Positions 16,570-25,266 of a DNA stretch of 64,000 bases are shown here, piece after piece (position 1 is the stretch's first letter; each line of letters begins with the position of its first letter). A program made the position numbers and the translations under genes. The notes under the pieces are model-generated. The model was not told where the DNA came from and did not search any database. It saw only the letters and a list, made by a program, of their open reading frames with translations. Source of the DNA: Plantactinospora endophytica (GTDB lineage Bacteria > Actinomycetota > Actinomycetes > Mycobacteriales > Micromonosporaceae); assembly GCF_016862915.1 (NCBI RefSeq), contig NZ_BONW01000002.1, forward strand, positions 310,001 to 374,000, written 5' to 3'.

Positions 16570-16771
16570 CCGTGCGCGACCTGACCCGTACCCGCCCCGG
16601 ACGAGTCGCGGGACGCCCGCCGACCGAGGTGCCCGGCCGAGGAGCGTCCACGTCGATCCGCAGCGCCCGTCCGGCGGACCCGGTGCCCATGTCGCCCTGC
16701 ACGGCGAACGAGCCCGCGACCGCCACGACGCCGACCATCCGACCGTACGGCCCCGACGGGAGGACCCCTTC

Positions 16772-17884
16772 GTGACTGGTAACCCGTCCGAACGGGCGCA
16801 GCCGGACCGTCGGCTGCGTATCGCGATGGTGGTTCCTCCGTGGTACGAACTGCCGCCGCCCGGCTACGGCGGGCTGGAACAGGTCTGTTCGGCCCTGGTC
16901 GACGGGCTCGCGGCAAAGGGTCACCAGGTGACCCTCTTCGGCGCGGGTACCGGGACGGGCACCGCCGCGCGGTTCGTCGGTACGGTGCCGGAGTTGCAGC
17001 ATCACCGGCTCGGCCAGACCCTGCCGGAGTTGGCCCATCTGACCCGGGTCAACCGCATGATCACCCCTGATTCGTTCGACATCGTGCACGACCACACCAC
17101 CGTCGGGCCGTACGCCGCGGGCCGCTCGGTGCCGACGGTCAGCACCGTGCACGGCAAGCCGACCGGCGAACTGCGCGAGGTGCTCGGCGACGTCGACCCG
17201 CAGGTCGGTCTGGTGGCCATCTCGCACACCCAGCGCCGGCTGGCTCCCGAACTGCCCTGGGTCGCCACCGTGCACAACGGAATCTCGACCGCGAACCTGC
17301 TGACCAAGTCGGCGCCAGGGTTGGGGCCGGTGCTCTGGCTCGCCCGGTTCAGCGCGGACAAGGGCCCGGACCTGGCCATCGAGGCGTGCCGGGCGGCCGG
17401 CCTGCCACTGGTGCTGGCCGGCAAGTGCGACGAACGGTCCGAACGCCGCTATCTGGAGCAGGTGATCGAGCCGATGCTCGGCCCCGACGTCACCGTGCTG
17501 CGCAATCCCGACCGGGACGCCACGGTACGGCTGATGCTCGCCGCCCGCTGCCTGATCATGCCGATCCGCTGGGAGGAGCCGTTCGGCATGGTGATGGTGG
17601 AGGCGATGGCCACCGGTACCCCGGTGGTGGCGCTGAACCGGGGTGCGGTGCCGGAACTGGTCCGGTCCGGGGAGACCGGGCTGATCTGCGACGACCCGTC
17701 CGAGCTGGGACCGGCCCTGCGCGAGGTGGCCCAACTGGACCCGGCCGCCTGCGTGGCGCACGTCCGGCGGGCGTTCTCGGCCGAGCGGATGGCCGACGAC
17801 TACGAGCGGGTCTACCGGGCGTTCACCGAGCCGGGCCTGGCGCCGCCGGTCCGGCCGGAGTCGGCACCCACCGTCGCCTGGTGA
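16772..17884 (+). CDS. Glycosyltransferase family 4 protein
   Basis: A 370-residue GT-B fold enzyme. The N-terminal acceptor domain starts RIAMVVPPWYELPPPGYGG; its GG.E motif (GGLEQVCSAL) is typical of GT4. The C-terminal nucleotide-sugar domain has LWLARFSADKGPDLAIEA and the EPFGMVMVEAMATG E-x7-E motif. Family members transfer hexoses with retention of configuration. The donor and acceptor are not evident. The GTG start has GGGAGGACCCC upstream. It stands alone between a BON protein and the M50-type protein. Confidence 0.9.
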   Translation: MTGNPSERAQPDRRLRIAMVVPPWYELPPPGYGGLEQVCSALVDGLAAKGHQVTLFGAGTGTGTAARFVGTVPELQHHRLGQTLPELAHLTRVNRMITPDSFDIVHDHTTVGPYAAGRSVPTVSTVHGKPTGELREVLGDVDPQVGLVAISHTQRRLAPELPWVATVHNGISTANLLTKSAPGLGPVLWLARFSADKGPDLAIEACRAAGLPLVLAGKCDERSERRYLEQVIEPMLGPDVTVLRNPDRDATVRLMLAARCLIMPIRWEEPFGMVMVEAMATGTPVVALNRGAVPELVRSGETGLICDDPSELGPALREVAQLDPAACVAHVRRAFSAERMADDYERVYRAFTEPGLAPPVRPESAPTVAW

Positions 17885-18022
17885 CGAGGGCCGCGCGGCC
17901 GCCGGCTTGATTTCGGGTACGGCGTCAGCCACGCTCGCTGTCGGGTAGTGGACGCGAGCGCGCCAGGGTGGGATTGACGACTTACTCTGCATGCCGCAGC
18001 GGGACGCGGAGGGCAGGGGTCG

Positions 18023-21000
18023 GTGGCCGTCGTCGAGAGCCGGGTGAGCGTCTGGGAGGCGCTGGCCGGCCGTGCCCCGGGCCGGCCGCTGGGACCCGCC
18101 GACGCGGGGCTGTGGACCGCGGTCGTCGAACGGCTGAACCCGGCCCGGGCCCGCCCGGTGCTGCGCCCCGGCATCGAACGCGCCGAACTGGTCTCGGTAC
18201 GCGGCGTGCCGTACGTGATGCTCCGCTCGCCGGACTCCCGGGGCGACGCCTGCTATCTGCGGCTGTCCCCGGAGGAGTGGCGGCTGGCCGAGCTGATGGA
18301 CGGTACCCGCACCGTCGCCAGGCTGGTCGCCGAGTTCGCCCGGATCGCCGGCCGGCTGGCCCCGGACCAGGTCACCCGGGTCGTCGCCGACCTGGCCGGC
18401 AACCGGATGCTGGCCGAGTTGCCGGTGGACGCGTTCCGTCCGCTGGACCGGGTGCACCGCCGGCCCTGGCCGCTGCGGCTGGGCCGAGGGCTGGTCGCCG
18501 CCGCCAAGGGGCAGCGGACGGTGGTGGCCGACATCGACCCGCTGGTCGGCCTCGCCTACCGGGCCGGCGGGAAGCTGCTCTTCACCCGGGTCGCCGCCGG
18601 GCTGCTCGGCGTGGTGGCGGTCGCCGGGCTGCTGCTGTTCGGCTGGACCTGGTGGGCCGGTGACCAGTCGCTGTTCCTGACCGACGGCTCGTACGCGGCC
18701 GGCGCGGCGGTGCTGGTCGGGTTGAACGTACTCGCGCTGGCCTGCCACGAACTCGGGCACGCGCTCGCCACCAAACACGCCGGACGGCGGGTACCGGCCG
18801 CCGGCTTCCTGGTCTACTTCGGCATCCCGTCGGTCTTCGTCGACACCACGGACGTCTGGATGGCCGGCCGCCGGGCCCGGATGCTCACCACGGCCGCCGG
18901 TCCGGCCAGCGGACTGATCCTGGCCGGTCTCGCCCAACTCGTCGGGGTGCTCGTGCCGGAGGCGGCGCCGTGGACCTTCAAGCTCGCCTTCGCCTGGTAC
19001 CTCAACGCGCTGTTCAACCTCAACCCGTTCCTCGCCCTCGACGGCTACTACCTGCTGATGGACTGGTTGGAGATCCCCAACCTGCGTGCCCGTGGCCTGT
19101 CGTACGTGCTGGGCCGGCTGCGCCGCCGGCCGCCCCGCTGGGCGCAACTCGACCGCGAGGGCCGGATCGTCGCCCTGTACGGCACCCTGGCGCTGCTCTG
19201 GGTGGTCATCGCGGTGAACGTCGGCTGGCGGATCTGGACCGACCGGGTCGCCGGACTGGTACTCGGACTGTGGCGGTCCGGCTGGCCGGCCCGGCTGCTG
19301 CTGGTGGCCGTCGTCGCCGGGCTGGCCGCCCCGCTGGTCTACCTCGCCGCCGGCTGGCTGGCCCGGCGGATCCGTCGGATACGCGCCCGCTTGGCGGAGC
19401 GGCGACAACGACTTGACCTGCCCCGTCGACTGGACGCGCTGCGCAACTCGCCGCTCGGCCGGCTGCCCGGGGCGACCCTGACCGAGCTGGCCCACCGAGC
19501 CCGCTGGGTACGGCCGCGTACCGGTACCCAGTTGGTCTTCGCCGGTGCCGCGCAGTCGACCGTCTTCCTCGTGGTGGACGGCGCGATGGAGGGCCGGCAG
19601 CCGGGCGACCCGGGTGGCCTGGTCCGGCAGCGGCTCGGCCCGGGCGGGGTGATCGGGCTGGCCAACGTGCTGACCGGGACACCGGCCACACTGGACTGGC
19701 ACACCGCCGGGACCGAGCTGCTGGGACTGCCGGCCCCGGTGGTGGTCGCCGGGGTGGGGCCGCTGCCCGGCCCGCCGCCGAGCGAGCGGGCCGAGGCCGA
19801 GGCGTTGTTCGCCGAGGCGCCGGCACTGCGCGGGCTCAGCGCCGAGGACCGGATGGGCCTGGTCTCCGGTGCCCTGGTGTCGGCCGTCGCCGCCGGGGAC
19901 CCGATCGTGCTCGCCGGGCCGAACGACGCGGTGGTGGTGGCGTCCGGCGTGATCGAGCTGCCGGACGGCACGCAACTCCGCCGGGGCACGCTGATCGGCC
20001 CGGCCGGCGAGGGCGAGCCGGGCACGGTGGCCACCGCCCGTACCCCGGTCCGGGTCTGGGCCCTGCCGGCCGTCACCGGCCTGCCGCTGCTGTTCGGCAC
20101 CCCGGGCGCGCCGCCCCCACCGGCCGAGCACGGTACGCCGGGCAGCGCGCCCCGGGCCGGCGTACACCCCGTCGTCGGCTACCCGCCGCTGGCCGCGCCG
20201 CCGGGCCCGCCACCACCGAACGCGGACCCGGACGTCGACCGCCGGTTCGAGCGGAAGCTGTGGTGGCTGGTTCTGCTCTTCCTGCTGTTGGCCCTGCTCA
20301 GCACGGCGACCAACCTGATCCCCGGCCCGGCCTGGGCGGAGATGCCCAGTGACCGGGCGCTGCTGCACGCCGACTCCGGCCAGGTCGACGCGACCGTGGA
20401 CGGCCGGAGCGTACGGCTGGCCGAGGGGGAGCGGATCTACGTCTCCGAGGGCGACCAGCTCCGGGTACCGGTGCGGTCCCGCGCCGTGCTGACCTTCCGG
20501 GGCGGCGGGACGGCGACGTTCTGTGCCGGTTCCCGGGCCGTGCTCGGTCCACTCTGGAGCGACGGGACTAGGACGGTCACCCCGCACAGCCGGCTGACCC
20601 TCGACAGCGGCCGGATGATCGCCGACACCGAGAGCCCGAGTACCGCCTTCGCACCGCTGTCGCTGCTGGTCGACCGGACCGGCGGCGGGATCAGCAACCG
20701 GGGCGCGGCACACTACGCGGCCTGGCCCCGGGGCGCCGAGGTCGCCACCGGCGAGGTACGCGTCGCCGGGGTACGCCAGCCGGAACACCGCCGCCCGTTG
20801 GCCTGCGGCGGCGGTACGGCACCCGACGGCGGAGCCTCCCCGACCGGTACCCCGGGCGACCCGGAGTCGACCACTCCCGGACTGCCGTCGCCGACGCCCT
20901 CGCCGACGCCGTCCCCGACCGCGTCGCCCACCCCCGGGCCGACCCCGACCCTCACTCCCGGCAGCACCCCGACCCGGACCCCGAGTACGCCCCCGGGCAC

Positions 21001-21445
21001 CGTCCCGACCACCGGCCCGCCACCCACTCCGCCGCGCACCACACCCCCACCCACCACGGCCCCGCCGACGACGCCCGCCAACCGCCCACCCGTGATCAGT
21101 TGGCAGCGGGACCCGGGCGGGACGCTGAGCCAACAGACCGCTAGCGGCGCGTGCACCGAACACCCGACCACGACCACGGTCGGAGTGAACGTCTCGGACG
21201 ACCAGGACACCGGCCGAACTCTGGTGGTCACCGTGCACTGGAGCGGCTTCGCCAGCGGGTCGGCCCGGATGTCCCCGGACGGTGCCTACTACGGCACGGT
21301 CGGCCCGGTGCCGTTCCCCGGGCAGAACAACGGTGGCGGCACGCTCAAGGTCTGGGTCACCGCGACGGACAGCGAGAAGGCGACGTCCAGCCTCGACGGC
21401 AGCCCGATCACGGTGGCCGGCTGTTCGATCGTGACCATCAGGTGA
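18023..21445 (+). CDS. PqqD-like / M50 site-2-type protease / cNMP-like / FecR-like multidomain membrane protein
   Basis: An 1140-residue protein of unusual build. Residues about 75-140 resemble a PqqD-type peptide-binding wing (YLRLSPEEW..AELMDG). A polytopic zinc-protease domain follows (TM1 at about 187-210; H242-E-L-G-H246; N334-P-F-L-A-L-D340-G, the third zinc ligand), so the M50 active site is intact. After a basic helix come two regions resembling cyclic-nucleotide-binding folds (about 490-580 and 595-690), a Pro linker and a TM at about 746-768. Outside the membrane there is a FecR-like domain (about 775-920), a Pro/Thr linker of about 100 residues and a C-terminal Ig-like domain with two cysteines. 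The GTG has GGAGGGCAGGGG upstream. It resembles the 'putative peptide zinc metalloprotease' proteins of RiPP and NHLP export loci, but the extracellular part is new to me. Confidence 0.8.
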   Translation: MAVVESRVSVWEALAGRAPGRPLGPADAGLWTAVVERLNPARARPVLRPGIERAELVSVRGVPYVMLRSPDSRGDACYLRLSPEEWRLAELMDGTRTVARLVAEFARIAGRLAPDQVTRVVADLAGNRMLAELPVDAFRPLDRVHRRPWPLRLGRGLVAAAKGQRTVVADIDPLVGLAYRAGGKLLFTRVAAGLLGVVAVAGLLLFGWTWWAGDQSLFLTDGSYAAGAAVLVGLNVLALACHELGHALATKHAGRRVPAAGFLVYFGIPSVFVDTTDVWMAGRRARMLTTAAGPASGLILAGLAQLVGVLVPEAAPWTFKLAFAWYLNALFNLNPFLALDGYYLLMDWLEIPNLRARGLSYVLGRLRRRPPRWAQLDREGRIVALYGTLALLWVVIAVNVGWRIWTDRVAGLVLGLWRSGWPARLLLVAVVAGLAAPLVYLAAGWLARRIRRIRARLAERRQRLDLPRRLDALRNSPLGRLPGATLTELAHRARWVRPRTGTQLVFAGAAQSTVFLVVDGAMEGRQPGDPGGLVRQRLGPGGVIGLANVLTGTPATLDWHTAGTELLGLPAPVVVAGVGPLPGPPPSERAEAEALFAEAPALRGLSAEDRMGLVSGALVSAVAAGDPIVLAGPNDAVVVASGVIELPDGTQLRRGTLIGPAGEGEPGTVATARTPVRVWALPAVTGLPLLFGTPGAPPPPAEHGTPGSAPRAGVHPVVGYPPLAAPPGPPPPNADPDVDRRFERKLWWLVLLFLLLALLSTATNLIPGPAWAEMPSDRALLHADSGQVDATVDGRSVRLAEGERIYVSEGDQLRVPVRSRAVLTFRGGGTATFCAGSRAVLGPLWSDGTRTVTPHSRLTLDSGRMIADTESPSTAFAPLSLLVDRTGGGISNRGAAHYAAWPRGAEVATGEVRVAGVRQPEHRRPLACGGGTAPDGGASPTGTPGDPESTTPGLPSPTPSPTPSPTASPTPGPTPTLTPGSTPTRTPSTPPGTVPTTGPPPTPPRTTPPPTTAPPTTPANRPPVISWQRDPGGTLSQQTASGACTEHPTTTTVGVNVSDDQDTGRTLVVTVHWSGFASGSARMSPDGAYYGTVGPVPFPGQNNGGGTLKVWVTATDSEKATSSLDGSPITVAGCSIVTIR

Positions 21446-21455
21446 GGAGTTCTTA

Positions 21456-21671
21456 GTGCTCTGTTGGTTCTGTCCGAAGGCGGCGCGGGGCGGGTGCCGG
21501 TTCTGTGGGCGTGGCGTTTGCGAGGACCACGCCCGGTTCGGCCCGTACCTGTTGCAGGTGCACCGGTCGGAGGCGCGGGGCCGGGCCGAGGCGCTCGTCG
21601 TCGAGGACGCGCTCCAGTGCGGCACCTGCCGGCCGCGCCCACAGCCGGTACCCATGCCCGAGCTGGACTGA
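21456..21671 (+). CDS. Small Cys-rich, zinc-finger-like protein
   Basis: A 71-residue protein with CWFC, CRFCGRGVCEDHA and CGTC motifs: seven cysteines and two histidines arranged like a B-box or DUF2180-type zinc ribbon. The GTG start is 10 bp behind the M50 gene with AGGAG between, so they are probably cotranslated. There is no TM segment. The pattern of Cys pairs followed by CEDHARFGPYL suggests a metal-binding adaptor. The function is unknown; its place between the M50 protein and the leader-like protein suggests it belongs to the same system. Confidence 0.7.
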   Translation: MLCWFCPKAARGGCRFCGRGVCEDHARFGPYLLQVHRSEARGRAEALVVEDALQCGTCRPRPQPVPMPELD

Positions 21672-21784
21672 CCTCCCGCACCGCGGGACGACCTCGCCAC
21701 CGGGGGACGGCTGGGCGACGGAGAGTGTTCGGGATGGCGGTCCACGGTTAGCCTGAGAACGGCCGGCGTGCTGAGGAGGCGATC

Positions 21785-22756
21785 GTGAGCGACTTCGACG
21801 ACGTACTGGAGCGCCTGGTCACCGATCCGGCGTTCGGGGCCGCGCTCGCGGCGGATCCGGTGAACGCCCTCGCCGGCTACCGCCTCGACGCCGACGAACT
21901 GGCCCTGCTCCAGCTCCAGATCGGCGGCGACACCGCCGGCCAGCACGGCGTCGAGACCCGGGCCAACCAGTCGAGCCTGTTCGGCATGTTCGCCCCGCTC
22001 GCCGGGCTGGCCGGCGCGCTGCCCGGAGTGGGTGAGGTCACCACCCCCGGGCTCGGCCCGGCTCCGGCCGGTGGCCTGGGTGCCGCCGCGCCCGGCGCGG
22101 TGCAGGGGTTCGGTGCGGCGGCCGGTCCCGGCGGGGAGGTGCCGCCGCTGGCCGAGGTACCGGGCTGTGCCGCGCCGGTCGGGCCGGGAGCGTCGGTCGC
22201 GCCGGTGGGCGGGCTGACCGGGCTCGGTGACGAGATTGGCCGGGAGATCGGGTCGGCCACCGACAGCGCACTGGCGCAACCGACCGGCGGGCTGGCCGGC
22301 GCGCTGGCCGATCCGGACGCCGGGCTCGCCGCCGCGCTGGCGAACGCCGAGACCGGATTCGGGTCGGCGCCCGGGACCGCACCGGCGGCCGAGGTGGGCT
22401 TCGGACCGGCTCCCGAGGTGGGCTTCGGACCGGCCGAACCGCCACCCGGTGACGCCGAGCCGGCCGTACCCGATGGGTATCGGACCAGGGTCGACGCCGA
22501 CGGTGACGGCGACTGGGACCGGCACACGCTCCAGGGCCGGGCCGACGGTGGCGTGGACATCCTGGTCGACCACGACCGGGACGGCCGTACCGACTTCGTC
22601 GGGCACGACCTGGACGCCGACGGGCTGGTCGACATCAGCGAGTACGACAAGAACCGCGACGGCTTCTTCGAGAAGCGGATGTACGACGACGACGGCGACG
22701 GCTGGATGGACCGGACGGTACGGGCCGAACCACCGCCGGCCGACACCACGTACTGA
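21785..22756 (+). CDS. Leader-like N-terminus (Gly-Gly) plus DxDxDG-repeat protein, candidate M50 substrate
   Basis: A 323-residue protein with three parts. Residues 1-48 (VLERLVTDPAF..ALAADPVNAL..YRLDADELALLQLQIGG) resemble LigA-, IniB- or Nif11-like leader regions and end in G47-G48, as in double-glycine leaders. Residues 49-235 are Gly/Ala/Pro-rich with repeats such as EVGFGPAP. Residues 237-315 hold five acidic loops (DADGDGDWD, DHDRDGRTD, DLDADGLVD, DKNRDGFFE, DDDGDGWMD) like calcium-binding EF-hand or thrombospondin type-3 loops. There is no classical signal peptide. The GTG has GAGGAGGCGATC upstream. It lies 113 bp behind the Cys-rich gene. A role as exported or processed substrate is inference. 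Confidence 0.65.
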   Translation: MSDFDDVLERLVTDPAFGAALAADPVNALAGYRLDADELALLQLQIGGDTAGQHGVETRANQSSLFGMFAPLAGLAGALPGVGEVTTPGLGPAPAGGLGAAAPGAVQGFGAAAGPGGEVPPLAEVPGCAAPVGPGASVAPVGGLTGLGDEIGREIGSATDSALAQPTGGLAGALADPDAGLAAALANAETGFGSAPGTAPAAEVGFGPAPEVGFGPAEPPPGDAEPAVPDGYRTRVDADGDGDWDRHTLQGRADGGVDILVDHDRDGRTDFVGHDLDADGLVDISEYDKNRDGFFEKRMYDDDGDGWMDRTVRAEPPPADTTY

Positions 22757-23088
22757 CCCGCGCCGGCTGCGGCGATCGGCAGCGGCGGGTTGGCCCGGTC
22801 CGATCCGGTGTCCGAGGTGGAATCCGGTCCGGCGTTCGGGGTGGAATCCGATCCGGTGTCCGAGGTGGGATCCGGTCCGGTGTGCGAGGTGGAATCCGGA
22901 CCGGGGTGCTCGCCAGAGTCGGGACAGCACGCCGCGCGGCGCCGTGGCATTATGCCGTCCGACGCACCGTGCTCCGCCGTCCGGCGCATCGGGTCCGGCC
23001 GTCCGGCGCACCGCGCGTGGCCGTCCGGCGCACCAGGACTGGCGCGCGTCCCGCTGACCCCTGACGATGGCGACAGGAGGTGGTCGCC
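22757..23088. other. Intergenic region made of minisatellites
   Basis: 332 bp without a gene. Most is repetitive: the four 24-bp units listed separately, then three or four imperfect copies around CCGTCCGGCGCA at about 22977-23035. No promoter for the following ATPase could be identified. Confidence 0.6.
22808..22903. repeat. Four 24-bp tandem repeats after the DxDxDG-repeat gene
   Basis: Units of the form GTGTCCGAGGTGGAATCCGG plus TCCG start at 22808, 22832, 22856 and 22880 with two to five differences each. The array begins about 50 bp after the stop codon. Confidence 0.8.
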
Positions 23089-24420
<1,332 letters not shown>

Positions 24421-24509
24421 CCCGCCCCGCCCCAAACGACCCGGCCCGCGCCGGTCCGGAGGGCATGGCCCCGCATCGGCCAGGACGCGACCCGGCCGGC
24501 GCCGTCAGG

Positions 24510-24593
24510 GCGTGGCCGGGTCGCTCAGGGGGCGCTCAGGAGGGCGTGGCCGGGTCGCTCGGGGGGGCGCTCAGGAGGGCGTGGCCGGGGCGG
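24510..24593. repeat. 34/35-bp tandem repeat across the NADAR stop codon
   Basis: GCGTGGCCGGGTCGCTC-(A/G)-GGGG..GCGCTCAGGAGG occurs at 24510-24543 and 24544-24578, with a third partial copy up to 24593. The NADAR stop codon (24571-24573) lies inside the second copy, so the repeat covers both the end of the gene and its downstream flank. Confidence 0.75.
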
Positions 24594-25161
24594 TTGCCGC
24601 CGCGAGCCGGAGCCGGGCCTGCATCAGCGCGAACCCGAGCAGGTTGAGCCCGCGCCAGCGATCCGGGTCGCCGGCCCGGGGATCGTCGGCGGCCAGCCCG
24701 ATCCCCCAGATCCGGTCGATCGGGCTGGCCTCGACGAGGATCCGGTCGCCGGTGCCGAGCAGGTAGTCCCGGAGGTCGGGGTACCGGCCGAACTTCGCCG
24801 CGTTGCCGGCGACGACCAGGTCGAACCGTCGCTCGTCCCACCGGTCCTGGTCGAAGCCGCGTACCCGCTGACCCAGTGCCTTGGCCGCGCCGGGGGTCGG
24901 TGCCGCGAGGATCTGGGCCGCCATCGCGGTGTCGCCGAACAACCGGGCCTTTCCGGCCATCATGAAGTGCTCGGCGGTGGCGTACCGGACGTCGTCGACG
25001 ACGAACGGGGCGGGCCACCACTGGCTGAGGCAACCGGATCCGGGGGCCCCGACCCGCCCCGGCTGGTGCCCCCAGAAGAACAGGTACTTCGGCCGTACGT
25101 CGCCGGAGAGCAGCGTACGCAGTTCGTCGACGTTCCTCGGCGGTGTCGTGCTGGTGACCAT
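24571..25161 (-). CDS. NADAR family protein (DUF1768)
   Basis: A 196-residue protein. It has the family features YLFFWGHQP, LSQWWPAPFVVD, RYATAEHFMMAGKARLFGD, GFDQDRWDERRFDLVVAGNAAKF and GIGLAADDPRAGDP..W.G.N.LG.ALM. NADAR domains act on NAD- or ADP-ribose-derived and riboflavin-pathway N-glycosides; some hydrolyse N-glycosidic bonds or reverse guanine ADP-ribosylation. The motif set looks complete. It is convergent with the ATPase gene and monocistronic. The C-terminal ATAPATPS is part of a tandem repeat that continues beyond the stop. Confidence 0.9.
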   Translation of the reverse strand: MVTSTTPPRNVDELRTLLSGDVRPKYLFFWGHQPGRVGAPGSGCLSQWWPAPFVVDDVRYATAEHFMMAGKARLFGDTAMAAQILAAPTPGAAKALGQRVRGFDQDRWDERRFDLVVAGNAAKFGRYPDLRDYLLGTGDRILVEASPIDRIWGIGLAADDPRAGDPDRWRGLNLLGFALMQARLRLAAATAPATPS

Positions 25162-25266
25162 GGCTGGCAGGGTGTCAGAGGACAGGGTCGGCGTACCACC
25201 GGTTTCGGCGGTCGGACGGCGCCCCCGGACCCGATCGACACTACCTCGGTCGGGTCCGGCCGGGGT

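Noticed and set aside
16572-16775. A 67-codon frame between the BON and GT4 genes
   Set aside because: It has no ribosome site, overlaps the GT4 start and contains only low-complexity Pro/Thr/Arg sequence; treated as non-coding.
16463-23011. A 2182-codon open frame on the minus strand across the BON, GT4, M50 and leader-like genes
   Set aside because: It crosses intergenic regions and several well-supported plus-strand genes; codon third-position bias favours the plus strand.
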